Origin: Duganella aceris
GTDB lineage: Bacteria; Pseudomonadota; Gammaproteobacteria; Burkholderiales; Burkholderiaceae_D
DNA length: 64,000 nucleotides
Assembly (NCBI RefSeq): GCF_011090165.1
Contig: NZ_JAADJT010000001.1
Location: 124,001-188,000, forward strand
Direction of reading: 5' to 3'
The notes beneath the pieces were generated by a model. It saw nothing but the letters and a program-made list of their open reading frames with translations. It had not been told where the DNA came from and did no database searches. Position 1 is the stretch's first letter. Each line of letters starts with the position of its first letter. Both the position numbers and the translations under genes were made by a program. Shown here in pieces: positions 1-11,935 of this stretch.

Positions 1-3456
<3,456 letters not shown>

Positions 3457-3472
3457 AAATATAAGGAACTGC

Positions 3473-3877
3473 ATGCGGGTACTGCTGCTGGACGACGATG
3501 GATTCATGCTGGAACTGCTGGCCGACATGATCGGCGGCCTCGGGCCGCACGAGGTGATCCGCGAAACCGACGGCCGGCGCGCGCTGATCGAGCTGCGCCT
3601 GCGCCCGCCGGACCTGGTGATCTGCGACCTGGCGATGCCGGTCATGGACGGGATCGACTTCCTGCGCCTTGCGGCGGCGCAGCAATACCTTGGCTGTGTG
3701 GTGCTGCTGTCGGGCGTCGACGCCGCCGTGCTGCGGACCGCCGCCCGGCTGGCGGAAGCGCAGGGCCTGGCCATCCTCGACGCCTGCGCCAAACCGCTCG
3801 ACCTCGAGACGCTGACCGCGCTGATGGCGCGCGCGGCGGCGCGCTGTCCAGGGCGGAATGGCGATTCAGGCAAATAA
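3473..3877 (+). CDS. Stand-alone response regulator receiver protein
   Basis: A single CheY-like receiver of 134 residues without an output domain. The acidic cluster D7-D9, phospho-acceptor D52 in VICDLAMPVMDG and Lys107 in CAKPLD are all present, so it should be phosphorylatable. An AAGGA ribosome site sits upstream of the ATG. It starts 16 nt after the hybrid kinase stop, so the two are almost certainly co-transcribed, and this protein probably takes the phosphoryl group from the kinase Hpt domain. What it acts on cannot be read from the sequence. The C-terminal tail is short and Arg/Gly rich. Confidence 0.9.
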   Translation: MRVLLLDDDGFMLELLADMIGGLGPHEVIRETDGRRALIELRLRPPDLVICDLAMPVMDGIDFLRLAAAQQYLGCVVLLSGVDAAVLRTAARLAEAQGLAILDACAKPLDLETLTALMARAAARCPGRNGDSGK

Positions 3878-4092
3878 TTTAGCGGGTTTCGACATTCCGC
3901 CGCACATTTTTAAAAAATGGGTTATTATTTCAGCCATCCCCGCCTGCCGACCTTGTTGCCATCCCTAATCCAAGACATTGAATTCGCGTAATCGACCTCC
4001 ATCTGCTGCCCATTACCGGCAACGTCAGGGGCGATTCAAGATGGCATCACCCCAGGGCGTTATTGATCCCACTGACCTCGATTGAGGAAAAT

Positions 4093-4419
4093 ATGAGCGA
4101 AAATATCAAACACATCACCGATACTTCTTTTGACGCAGACGTACTGAAGTCCGATCGTCCGGTTCTGGTCGATTTCTGGGCCGAATGGTGCGGTCCTTGC
4201 AAGAGCATCGCCCCGATCCTGGAAGAAGTGGCCAAGGAATACGACGGCAAGATCCTGATCGCCAAGATGGACGTCGATTCGAACCAGCAGGTGCCTGCCA
4301 AGTTCGGCATCCGCGGCATCCCGACCCTGATCCTGTTCAAGAACGGCGTACCGGCCGCTCAAAAGGTTGGCGCGATGGCAAAAGGCCAGCTGACCTCTTT
4401 CATCGACAGCAATATCTAA
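4093..4419 (+). CDS. trxA: Thioredoxin 1
   Basis: Small cytoplasmic disulfide reductase of 108 residues, the usual TrxA length. The active site WCGPC is at residues 32-36 (redox Cys33 and Cys36), the cis-proline is Pro77 in GIPTLILF, and [10 protein letters not shown] matches the family signature. An earlier in-frame start at 4063 would add ten residues, but the ATG at 4093 is preceded by GAGGA at ideal spacing and gives the canonical N-terminus. It normally receives electrons from thioredoxin reductase and supplies ribonucleotide reductase, peroxiredoxins and Msr enzymes. It lies upstream of rho, an order widely conserved in betaproteobacteria. Confidence 0.97.
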   Translation: MSENIKHITDTSFDADVLKSDRPVLVDFWAEWCGPCKSIAPILEEVAKEYDGKILIAKMDVDSNQQVPAKFGIRGIPTLILFKNGVPAAQKVGAMAKGQLTSFIDSNI

Positions 4420-4442
4420 GATAAGATATCGCCTGCTGCACC

Positions 4443-4470
4443 AAGCGGCGCCGCGCCTGTGGCGCCGCTT
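4443..4470 (+). terminator. Hairpin between trxA and rho
   Basis: A perfect 10-bp inverted repeat (AAGCGGCGCC / GGCGCCGCTT) with an 8-nt loop lies 23 nt after the trxA stop. No proper T-tract follows (AATAAATAAC), so it may be a weak terminator, an mRNA 3' end stabiliser or an attenuating element in the rho leader. Confidence 0.55.
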
Positions 4471-4544
4471 AATAAATAACTTAGAGACAACCACGCAGTT
4501 CCCTCCCCTACCTTTACCTTCCCGTCACGGGATACTCAAACAAT

Positions 4545-5807
4545 ATGCATCTATCTGAATTAAAGGCCCTACACGTCTCGGCATTGCTGGAGATGGCCAT
4601 CGGTCTTGATATCGACAACGCGGCGCGTCTGCGCAAACAGGAGCTGATGTTCGCGATCCTGAAAAAGCGCGCGAAATCCGGTGAACAGATCTTCGGCGAC
4701 GGCGCTCTGGAAGTGCTGCCGGACGGCTTCGGCTTCCTGCGCTCGCCGGACGCCAGCTACATGGCGTCGACCGACGACATCTACATCTCGCCATCCCAGA
4801 TCCGCCGCTTCAACCTGCACACCGGCGATTCGATCGAAGGCGAAGTGCGCACCCCGAAAGACGGCGAGCGCTATTTCGCGCTGGTCAAGGTAGACAAGGT
4901 CAACGGCGAATCGCCGGAAGCCTCGAAGCACCGCATCCTGTTTGAGAACCTGACGCCGCTGCACCCGAACGAGCCGCTGCGCCTGGAACGCGACATCAAC
5001 GGCACGGAAAACATCACCGGCCGCATCATCGACCTGATCGCGCCGATCGGCAAGGGCCAGCGCGGCCTGCTGGTGGCGTCGCCGAAATCCGGCAAGTCGG
5101 TGATCCTGCAGCACATCGCGCACGCGATCACCGCCAACCATCCGGACTGCACGCTGATCGTGCTGCTGATCGACGAACGTCCTGAGGAAGTGACCGAGAT
5201 GCAGCGTTCGGTGCGCGGCGAAGTGGTCGCCTCGACCTTCGACGAACCGGCCACCCGCCACGTGCAGGTCGCCGAGATGGTGCTGGAAAAAGCCAAGCGC
5301 CTGGTCGAAATGAAAAAAGACGTGATCATCCTGCTGGATTCGATCACCCGCCTGGCGCGCGCCTACAACACCGTGATCCCTGCCTCCGGCAAGGTGCTGA
5401 CCGGTGGTGTCGACGCCAACGCGCTGCAGCGTCCGAAACGCTTCTTCGGCGCCGCGCGCAATATCGAAGAAGGCGGCTCACTGACCATCATCGCCACCGC
5501 GCTGATCGAAACCGGCTCGCGCATGGACGACGTGATCTACGAGGAATTCAAGGGTACCGGCAACATGGAGGTGCACCTGGAGCGCCGCCTGGCCGAGAAA
5601 CGCGTCTACCCGGCGATCAACCTGAACAAATCGGGCACCCGCCGCGAGGAACTGCTGATCAAGCCGGACCAGCTGCAGAAGATCTGGATCCTGCGCAAGC
5701 TGCTGTACTCGATGGACGAGATCGAAGCGATGGAGTTCATCCTCGACAAGATGAAGGCCACCAAGAACAACGGTGAGTTCTTCGACATGATGCGTCGAGG
5801 CGGATAA
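4545..5807 (+). CDS. rho: Transcription termination factor Rho
   Basis: Hexameric RNA-dependent ATPase that ends transcription at Rho-dependent sites; 420 residues, as in E. coli. Order: N-terminal helical Rho_N domain (1-47), cold-shock-like RNA-binding domain with RNP1 motif DGFGFLR (60-66), then the RecA-like ATPase with P-loop SPKSGKSV (179-186), Walker [11 protein letters not shown] (D210-E211) and the later Q/R-loop region containing [14 protein letters not shown]. No insertion is present in the RNA-binding domain, unlike actinobacterial Rho. A 125-nt leader separates it from trxA and holds the hairpin; rho is autogenously regulated in other bacteria, which may apply here (inference). 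It is followed by a strong intrinsic terminator. Confidence 0.98.
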   Translation: MHLSELKALHVSALLEMAIGLDIDNAARLRKQELMFAILKKRAKSGEQIFGDGALEVLPDGFGFLRSPDASYMASTDDIYISPSQIRRFNLHTGDSIEGEVRTPKDGERYFALVKVDKVNGESPEASKHRILFENLTPLHPNEPLRLERDINGTENITGRIIDLIAPIGKGQRGLLVASPKSGKSVILQHIAHAITANHPDCTLIVLLIDERPEEVTEMQRSVRGEVVASTFDEPATRHVQVAEMVLEKAKRLVEMKKDVIILLDSITRLARAYNTVIPASGKVLTGGVDANALQRPKRFFGAARNIEEGGSLTIIATALIETGSRMDDVIYEEFKGTGNMEVHLERRLAEKRVYPAINLNKSGTRREELLIKPDQLQKIWILRKLLYSMDEIEAMEFILDKMKATKNNGEFFDMMRRGG

Positions 5808-5826
5808 GCCGCGGCTAATCATGATG

Positions 5827-5857
5827 AACGGGCAACTTCGGTTGCCCGTTTGCGTTT
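5827..5857 (+). terminator. Intrinsic terminator of rho
   Basis: Perfect 10-bp stem (AACGGGCAAC / GTTGCCCGTT) with a stable TTCG tetraloop, followed by TGCGTTT, 19 nt after the rho stop codon. Confidence 0.8.
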
Positions 5858-5870
5858 ACGGCTGTATAAT
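5842..5870 (+). promoter_or_regulatory. Probable sigma70 promoter of rpmE2
   Basis: TTGCCC, a 17-nt spacer and a perfect TATAAT (5865-5870) stand upstream of rpmE2, predicting a transcript start near 5877 and a leader of about 100 nt. The -35 hexamer lies inside the right arm of the rho terminator. Confidence 0.6.
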
Positions 5871-5977
5871 CGCCGATCGCAGTATTTTTAATCAGGCAAG
5901 TGAGCGGCAATCGGGTCAAGAAGCAGGATCGACCGACGAAGTGCTGTTTGGCTACCGACCCAACCGAAAGCCTTAAA

Positions 5978-6247
5978 ATGAAACCAGAAATCCATCCAGA
6001 TTACCGCGAAGTGGTGTTCCACGACCTGTCGTGCGACTTCAAATTCGTCACCCGTTCGACCATCCAGACCCGCGAAAAGATCGAGCACAACGGTAAAGAA
6101 TACCCGCTGATCAAGATCGAGGTATCGGCTGAATCGCACCCGTTCTACACCGGCAAACACAAAATTGTCGACACCGCTGGCCGCGTTGAGAAATTCCGCC
6201 AGAAGTTCGGTACCGTCGGTTCGAAAACTTCGGTCGCCAACGCCTAA
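5978..6247 (+). CDS. rpmE2: Ribosomal protein bL31, type B
   Basis: Structural protein of the large ribosomal subunit, 89 residues. The start [16 protein letters not shown] and the signature SHPFYTGK are diagnostic for the type B (zinc-free, C-minus) form; the CxxC zinc ligands of type A L31 are absent. In-frame upstream codons reach back to 5900, but only the ATG at 5978 gives the conserved N-terminus. The 100-nt leader suggests regulation at the mRNA level, as is common for L31 genes, though no known leader motif could be confirmed by eye. It stands in the conserved trxA-rho-rpmE2 neighbourhood. Confidence 0.95.
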   Translation: MKPEIHPDYREVVFHDLSCDFKFVTRSTIQTREKIEHNGKEYPLIKIEVSAESHPFYTGKHKIVDTAGRVEKFRQKFGTVGSKTSVANA

Positions 6248-6272
6248 GCACCGGGTTCTCCCAGTCGCTCTC

Positions 6273-6306
6273 AAAAAAGCAGCCTCCGGCTGCTTTTTTT
6301 GTTTGT
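6273..6306 (+). terminator. Intrinsic terminator of rpmE2
   Basis: A 12-bp stem, AAAAAAGCAGCC / GGCTGCTTTTTT, with a 3-nt loop and a long T-run after it; it begins 26 nt after the rpmE2 stop. The A-run on the left makes it potentially bidirectional. Confidence 0.9.
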
Positions 6307-6348
6307 TTGCCTCATACTCCCGTTCTACCTCAACTTGTACACTGATCG

Positions 6349-8073
6349 ATGAAGCCAGTCCGTCTTCCCGCCGCCGCTACCCTGGCATTGCCGCGCTGGG
6401 CCCTGTTCGCCCTCGGCATGCTGTACATCCTGCCCGGCCTGATCGGCCGCGAACCGTGGAAGAACGACGACGCCGCCAGCTTCGGCATCATGTGGACCAT
6501 GGCGCACGGCAGCTGGCAGGACTGGTTGTGGCCCAACATCGCCGGCCTGTCGCTGCCGGACGAAGGCCCGCTGGCCTTCTGGCTGGGCGCGCTGGGCATC
6601 AAGCTGACCGGCTGGCTGTGGGGCGACGTCATGGGCGCCCACATCGGCACCATCGCGGTGTTCCTGCTCGGCGTACTGTCGCTGTGGTACGCCACCTTCC
6701 ATTTGGGGCGCCGGCAGGACGCGCAACCGCTGCGCCTGGCCTTCGGCGGCCAGCCCGAGCCGGACGACTTCGGCCGCACGCTGGCCGACGCCGCCGTGCT
6801 GATCTACCTCGGCTGCCTCGGCCTGCTGCTGCACAGCCACGAGACCACGTCGGAAGCGATGCAGGTGTCGCTGACCGCGCTGCTGCTGTACCGCACCGTG
6901 CGCTACGTCGAGACGCCATCGCTGCGCAACGCCGCGCTGAGCGGGCTGGCGGTCGGCCTGCTGGCGCTGACGCGCGGCTGGGTCACGCCGGTGTTCCTGA
7001 TGCTGGCCCTGTTCGCCTGCACCCGCTTCCTGGCCCAGCCGGCGATCCGCGCCGCGCGCGACCTCGGCGCCACGATCGTGGTCGGCGCCGCCGTCATCGC
7101 GCTGTGGCTGTTGCCGGCGCAATGGCTGGAACCCTACCACCAGCAACCGCTGAACGCCTGGCTGGGCTGGAACTGGCTGCAACTCAGCCTGCCGAGCTGG
7201 TTCTCCCTGAAATTCTTCTTCCGCGTCGGCGTCTGGTTCTTCTGGCCGGCCTGGCCGTTCGCCGGCTGGGCGGTATGGGCCTGGCGCCGCCAGCGCGGCG
7301 TGCTGCACATCGTGGTGCCGCTGGCCTTCGTCGGCATGGGATCGCTGCTGGCGCTGTTCCATCCGGCGCCCGAGCAAGGCCAGCTGCTGCCGCTGCTGCC
7401 GCCGCTGGCGGTGATGGCCGCGTTCGGCCTGCTGACCATGAAGCGCGGCGCCATCAACGCCATCGACTGGTTCTCGGTGATGGCGCTGACCTTGTGCGCC
7501 GCCGTGATCTGGATCTTCTGGATCGCCAAGCTGACCGGCACCCCGGCGCGGGCCGCCAAGAACGCGCTCAAGCTGGTGCCGGGCTTCACCCCGGAACTGG
7601 GCTGGATCGCCTTCCTGGTGGCGCTGGCGGCCACGGCGGGCTGGTTCGTGCTGGTGTACTGGCGCATCTCGCGCCAGCCGTCGGTGCTGTGGCGCGCGGT
7701 GGTGCTGTCGTCGGGCGGCTTGATCCTGATCTGGATCCTGCTGATGACCTTGTTCCTGCCGGACGTCAACTACAGCAAGAGCTACGCCGGCGTGGCGCGC
7801 CAGATCGCCGACCAGCTGCCGGCCAACCCGGGCTGCATCGAGAGCAACGTCGGGCCGGCGCAGCGCGCTTCGTTCGCCTATTACGCCCAGCTGCCGTTCG
7901 CCGGCGTCGAAGGCGGCGAGTGCAAGCTGCTGTTGTTGCAGGATAACGTCAAACCGCGCGACAGCCGCGACCGCGATCCCCAGCACGACGGCAAGCAATG
8001 GACGCTGCTATGGGAAGGCCGCCGGCCGTCCGACCGCCAGGAACGCTTCCGCCTTTACCGCCGCGCCGATTGA
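6349..8073 (+). CDS. ArnT/PMT-family integral membrane glycosyltransferase
   Basis: A 574-residue polytopic membrane protein with about ten to twelve hydrophobic segments. The first extracytoplasmic loop after TM1 carries REPWKNDDAASFGI, the position of the acidic catalytic motif in the GT-C fold (PMT / GT39 / ArnT), and HSHETTSEAMQVSL lies in a later loop. Such enzymes move a sugar or aminosugar from a polyprenyl-phosphate donor onto lipid A, glycans or proteins on the periplasmic side. The C-terminal 100 residues form a soluble tail ending in RFRLYRRAD. It is a single gene after the rpmE2 terminator, so donor and acceptor cannot be named from context. Confidence 0.8.
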   Translation: MKPVRLPAAATLALPRWALFALGMLYILPGLIGREPWKNDDAASFGIMWTMAHGSWQDWLWPNIAGLSLPDEGPLAFWLGALGIKLTGWLWGDVMGAHIGTIAVFLLGVLSLWYATFHLGRRQDAQPLRLAFGGQPEPDDFGRTLADAAVLIYLGCLGLLLHSHETTSEAMQVSLTALLLYRTVRYVETPSLRNAALSGLAVGLLALTRGWVTPVFLMLALFACTRFLAQPAIRAARDLGATIVVGAAVIALWLLPAQWLEPYHQQPLNAWLGWNWLQLSLPSWFSLKFFFRVGVWFFWPAWPFAGWAVWAWRRQRGVLHIVVPLAFVGMGSLLALFHPAPEQGQLLPLLPPLAVMAAFGLLTMKRGAINAIDWFSVMALTLCAAVIWIFWIAKLTGTPARAAKNALKLVPGFTPELGWIAFLVALAATAGWFVLVYWRISRQPSVLWRAVVLSSGGLILIWILLMTLFLPDVNYSKSYAGVARQIADQLPANPGCIESNVGPAQRASFAYYAQLPFAGVEGGECKLLLLQDNVKPRDSRDRDPQHDGKQWTLLWEGRRPSDRQERFRLYRRAD

Positions 8074-8138
8074 ACGTCGGCGGTGTTGCGCGGAAAAACG
8101 CATTGCTGCTATGCTTTCAGCAAGAAAGCGGCCCGCCC

Positions 8139-8870
8139 ATGCGACATATCATCCTGACATTCCTGCTCGCAGCGAGCTGCGCCGGCGCCAGCGCCGGCAC
8201 CGCCGCGCCGCTCAGCATCACCACCGAGCATTCGCCGCCGTCCAGCATGCTGGGACCGGACGGCGTCACCGGCCGCGAGACCGACAAGATCCGCGAAATG
8301 ATGGCGCGCACCGGCACCGACTACACCATCGACCTGCTGCCGTGGAAGCGCGCCTACATGATGGCGCAGAAGCGCGGCCAGACCTGCGTCTATTCGACCT
8401 CGCGCACGCCGGAGCGCGAAGCGCTGTTCAAATGGGTGGGGCCGACCGACGAGGCCGAGTGGCAGTTCTGGGGCCTGGCCGACCACGAGTTTCCGCTCAA
8501 GACCATCGAGGACGCGCGCAAGCTGCGCATCGGCACCTATGTCGGCAACGCCAGCGACGACTACCTGCGCAGCCGCGGCTTCAACGTCGACGCCGTCAGC
8601 AACGATTCGGTCAATCCGCAAAAGCTGCTGCTCAACCGCATCGACCTGTGGGCGGTCGCGATGCGCACCGGCCCCGCGCCGCGCCAGTTCGGCTGGTCGG
8701 AGAAGGTGGTGCCGCTGTTGGTGTTCAACCGCGTCAAGGTCTACCTGGCCTGCAATCCAGCGGTGCCGGACGAGTTGATCGACAGACTCAACGCCGCCCT
8801 GGCGGAGATGCGGCGCGACGGCACCATGGCGCGGCTGGAACGCAAGTACGACAACTGGGTCCCGAAGTAG
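8139..8870 (+). CDS. Orphan periplasmic substrate-binding protein (SBP_bac_3 type)
   Basis: A 243-residue exported protein with signal peptide MRHIILTFLLAASCAGASA followed by an extracellular solute-binding protein family 3 fold. ITTEHSPPSSMLGPDGVTG corresponds to the first ligand-binding strand, and the end (LNAALAEMRRDGTMARLERKY) is the usual C-terminal helix of the family. An in-frame extension to 7998 overlaps the preceding gene and lacks a signal sequence at its front, so the ATG at 8139 is chosen. No permease or ATPase gene is adjacent. Such lone binding proteins are common in Oxalobacteraceae and may act as sensors or scavengers; the ligand is unknown. Confidence 0.8.
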   Translation: MRHIILTFLLAASCAGASAGTAAPLSITTEHSPPSSMLGPDGVTGRETDKIREMMARTGTDYTIDLLPWKRAYMMAQKRGQTCVYSTSRTPEREALFKWVGPTDEAEWQFWGLADHEFPLKTIEDARKLRIGTYVGNASDDYLRSRGFNVDAVSNDSVNPQKLLLNRIDLWAVAMRTGPAPRQFGWSEKVVPLLVFNRVKVYLACNPAVPDELIDRLNAALAEMRRDGTMARLERKYDNWVPK

Positions 8871-8876
8871 ACCGCC

Positions 8877-9281
8877 TCAACGGCGCGCGGTGACGATGGT
8901 GTTGGTCGGCAGCACCGCAGTGACGCGCATGCGCTCGTAGTTGTCGATGGCCAGCGCCTCGCCGTCTTCGCTGAACTTCAGCGTGGCGCCATTCTTGGTC
9001 ACGAACACGCCCGGCGCCACCGCGAAAATCTCGACCCGCGACTCGCCCTTGACGGTGGTGTAGTAGCGATTCAGGCGCTGCGAAAATTTCATCGAGTCGC
9101 CATTGCTCAAGGCATAAGCGTTCAAGTAATCCTGGAACTCCTGCGGCGCCAGATGGTAGGCGGCGGGCGCCGTGATCCGCACCGCATCGCCGGCGGCGTC
9201 GGGAGCGGCGGCCTGCGCGCCGGCGGCGAACAGCGAGGTGAAAACGAGGGCGGCGGCGATGCGGGACAGGGTGGATTTCAT
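8877..9281 (-). CDS. Small exported protein of unknown function
   Basis: 134 residues with a clear signal peptide (MKSTLSRIAAALVFTSLFAAGAQA). The mature part of about 110 residues contains EFQDYLNAYALSNGDSMKF and a C-terminal beta-rich stretch ending in NTIVTARR. I recognise no domain. The ATG at 9281 is supported by GGAG six bases upstream; a TTG at 9293 could add four residues but is unlikely. It converges with the binding-protein gene (6 nt between stops). Probably periplasmic and small; no function assigned. Confidence 0.65.
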   Translation of the reverse strand: MKSTLSRIAAALVFTSLFAAGAQAAAPDAAGDAVRITAPAAYHLAPQEFQDYLNAYALSNGDSMKFSQRLNRYYTTVKGESRVEIFAVAPGVFVTKNGATLKFSEDGEALAIDNYERMRVTAVLPTNTIVTARR

Positions 9282-9722
9282 GGTGTGCTCCAAAAGGTTG
9301 TAGGTTCGATTAACTGCCGGGAGCCACCGCTGTGATTGGGTTGTTGAGCAGTGGACGTAGGCAGATTAGCAAAGTCCGCCGACAAATTCCGGCACATGCG
9401 ACGAGCGGTGAAAGCGCGGGCATCAAATGCAAAAAGGCGCGACAAACGGCGCGCCGGCGACGCCGCCCGCTTGAACTGTTGCGCCCGCCATTTTTTTTCG
9501 CGCCGACCCGAGACAAACGCCCGAGGTACCGCTATAGTTGGAATATGAGCGAGTTGCCGCATGGCATGTTCGTTTCGCAAGACAAGTTGATAAGACACGT
9601 TAGCAACACCGGCCGCGCCCCATCCTGCGCGCCGGCAATGGCGGCCTCGGCTGCTGCGCCCCGCCCTCGCGCCCAGCCCGACACTATGCTGCCTCCATCC
9701 TGGCTGGATAGCACACACGCAT
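9282..9722. other. Intergenic region, no gene seen
   Basis: About 440 nt between two divergent genes. It must hold the promoters of the small exported protein (leftward) and of the AAA protease (rightward). A run of eight T at about 9491-9498 and an AT-richer patch at 9530-9550 are present, but no convincing hexamer pair, RNA gene or repeat was found. Short open frames here lack ribosome sites. Confidence 0.5.
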
Positions 9723-11630
9723 ATGCATACTCTTTACAAAATCCGATCCGCACTGCGGAAAAATTACATTCGCGCCGCGTTGGCGGTGGCGGTGCTGGCG
9801 CTGATCGCGCTGTTCAGCTGGCGCGCCGACGTGCCGCAGGACGCCGCGCCGATGTTGCGCTCGCAGGACATCGCGCAGATCACCGCGTTGCCGGCCCAGC
9901 GCGCCAAGCTGGACTACCTGCTGGTGGCGCTGCCGCAATCGGACGCGCCGCGCTACATCTACAAGATGAAGGGCGATCCGATGCTGTACGTGGTCAAGGT
10001 GCCGGGCAGCACGCACCTGAGCCTGGAGCGCGAAGTCCTGCTGCGCAACAATATCCCCTACGCCATCGCGCGCGACGACTACCTGGCGTCGCACAAGGCG
10101 CTGCTGCAGGACGACGACAGCGGCATCATGGCGCGCACCGGCGGCTTCCTGCGCCGGCACGCGGTCGACATTCTGCTGGTCGGCCTGGCGCTGTTCCTGC
10201 TGCGCCACGCGCTGCCGGGCATGGGCGTCTCCGCCAGCGTGCTCAACCCGGACCAGCTGGGGGGCAGCATGGACGACCTGATCGGCATGGAAGACATCAA
10301 GCAGGAAGTGCTGCACCTGGAGGACATGATCCGCAACCGCGCCGTCTACCGCGAGCACGACATCGACAAACCGTTCAACGTCATGCTGACCGGCCCGGCC
10401 GGCACCGGCAAGACCAAGCTGGCCGGCTACCTGGCCAAGCGGCTCGACGTGCCGCTGATCCAGGCCTCGGCCTCGGCGCTGGAATCGGGCTACATCGGCG
10501 GCGGCTCCAAGGCGCTGCACGCGCTGCACCGCAAGGCCTGCGCGCGCGGCAGCTGCATCATCTTCCTCGACGAAGCGCAGGGCCTGTTCATGCCGCGCGG
10601 ACGCGGCGAAAAGAAATGGGAAGACGACACCGCCAACACCCTGCTCGGCCTGCTCGACGGCGTGCGCAGCGACCAGGGCGCGGGCGTGATCTGGGTGGTC
10701 GCCTCCAACTTCGACGACGCCTCGTCGCAGATGGACGAAGCGATGCTGCGCCGCTTCTCGGTCAAGATCAACTTCCGCCTGCCGAACAAGAGCGAACGGC
10801 GCGAACTGCTGCGCGCCTTCCTGGGGCGCAAGGCCGACGGCTGCGTCGACTGGGAGGAATTGCAGCTGGACCAGGTCGCGGAAATCACCGCCAACCTCAG
10901 CCCGGCGCTGCTGCAGACGGTGGTCGAGCGCGCCAGCATGATCGCGATCCAGGAAAAAGCCATCATCAACACCGAGCTGATGTTCCGCGCCTTCGAACGC
11001 GCCACCATCGGCCTGACCGACCGCGCCACCACCGCCGAAAAGACCCGGCAGCGCGAACGCGTCGCCCTGCACGAGCTGGGCCACTTCTTCATGCAGATCG
11101 ACCCGTGGCTGCGCGAAGGCATGACGCTGGCGCAGGTGAAGGAACGCTCGCCGCTGCTGAAGATCAGCACCGAATCGGTGTCCAAGCTGGGCGCGCTGGG
11201 CTATGTGCTGTCGGCCTCGGACGACGTCGCGCTGCGCACGCTGGAGGAGCTGGAACGCGACGTGATCCAGCTGTACGGCGGCGTCGCGGCCGAGGAACTG
11301 TTCTACGGCGCCCGCGGCATCTCGGTCGGCAGCCAGAACGACATCCAGAAAGCCACCACGATGCTGGACCTGATGGTCAACAAGCTATCGATGTACTCGC
11401 GCTCCAAGCTCGACTACAGCCAGTTCAAGAACCAGGAGAACGACCTGGACCAGGTGCAAGCCAAGGCGGACGAGCTGTATAGCTACACCTTGCAGTCGAT
11501 CGGCGACTACCGCGCGCAGATCAGCGAGCTCAAGGATGTGCTGATGGATCAGTACGTACTGTCGAAGGACGCCATCTTCGCGCTGATGGAACAACAGCAG
11601 TCGCACGCGGCGGCGCAAGTAGCGGCGTGA
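9723..11630 (+). CDS. Divergent FtsH-like membrane AAA+ metalloprotease
   Basis: 635 residues with the FtsH plan: TM1 at about 17-32, a roughly 110-residue extracytoplasmic domain, TM2 at about 147-163, AAA+ domain with Walker A GPAGTGKT (224-231), Walker B IIFLDEAQ (279-286), sensor Asn in VVASNF (N329) and RRF at the arginine-finger position (343-345), then a zinc protease domain with HELGH (450-454) and a third ligand Asp540 in GSQNDIQKAT. All catalytic residues are kept, yet the pore loop reads SGYIGGGS instead of FVGVGA, Walker B has DEAQ rather than DEID, and HELGHFF replaces HEAGHA. It is therefore a paralogue, not the housekeeping FtsH. It should be a membrane-anchored quality-control or regulatory protease; its substrate is unknown. 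The start lacks a strong ribosome site. Confidence 0.82.
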   Translation: MHTLYKIRSALRKNYIRAALAVAVLALIALFSWRADVPQDAAPMLRSQDIAQITALPAQRAKLDYLLVALPQSDAPRYIYKMKGDPMLYVVKVPGSTHLSLEREVLLRNNIPYAIARDDYLASHKALLQDDDSGIMARTGGFLRRHAVDILLVGLALFLLRHALPGMGVSASVLNPDQLGGSMDDLIGMEDIKQEVLHLEDMIRNRAVYREHDIDKPFNVMLTGPAGTGKTKLAGYLAKRLDVPLIQASASALESGYIGGGSKALHALHRKACARGSCIIFLDEAQGLFMPRGRGEKKWEDDTANTLLGLLDGVRSDQGAGVIWVVASNFDDASSQMDEAMLRRFSVKINFRLPNKSERRELLRAFLGRKADGCVDWEELQLDQVAEITANLSPALLQTVVERASMIAIQEKAIINTELMFRAFERATIGLTDRATTAEKTRQRERVALHELGHFFMQIDPWLREGMTLAQVKERSPLLKISTESVSKLGALGYVLSASDDVALRTLEELERDVIQLYGGVAAEELFYGARGISVGSQNDIQKATTMLDLMVNKLSMYSRSKLDYSQFKNQENDLDQVQAKADELYSYTLQSIGDYRAQISELKDVLMDQYVLSKDAIFALMEQQQSHAAAQVAA

Positions 11631-11688
11631 GCGCGCGTTATCGATGGCAGGGAAACTTGTTCAAAGATAAAAAACATTGGTGGTGGGC

Positions 11689-11717
11689 TTGCGGCGGGTC
11701 GGCAAATCAGTGATAAT
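11689..11717 (+). promoter_or_regulatory. Probable promoter of tRNA-Leu
   Basis: TTGCGG, a 17-nt spacer and GATAAT end 12 nt before the mature tRNA 5' end. Confidence 0.5.
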
Positions 11718-11729
11718 GCGGGTCGCGTT

Positions 11730-11814
11730 GCCTCGGTGGTGGAACTGGTAGACGCAGCGGACTCAAAATCCGCCGCCGCAAGGCGTGCCGGTTCGATTCC
11801 GGCCCGAGGCACCA
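11730..11814 (+). tRNA. tRNA-Leu (anticodon CAA)
   Basis: 85-nt class II tRNA. The acceptor stem is GCCTCGG / CCGAGGC followed by A and an encoded CCA (11812-11814). The anticodon loop CTCAAAA sits between GCGGA and TCCGC, giving anticodon CAA, which reads UUG (Leu). The long variable arm and GGTTCGATTCC T-loop are as expected for tRNA-Leu. Confidence 0.97.
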
Positions 11815-11845
11815 AAACTCAGCTGCAAGATGTATAAGAAATCGC

Positions 11846-11883
11846 AAAACCCGCTTGTCTCATCGGAGCAGCGGGTTTTTTGT
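11846..11883 (+). terminator. Intrinsic terminator of tRNA-Leu
   Basis: 10-bp stem AAAACCCGCT / AGCGGGTTTT with a 14-nt loop, continued by further T residues, 32 nt after the tRNA CCA end. Confidence 0.8.
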
Positions 11884-11935
11884 TGTCTAAATATCTTGGG
11901 CGATATGGCTATTATGTCGGGCCGGCGGGCACTCA

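Noticed and set aside
3905-3919. CATTTTTAAAAAATG near-palindrome before trxA
   Set aside because: AT-run symmetry only; no second copy or promoter geometry to support a site.
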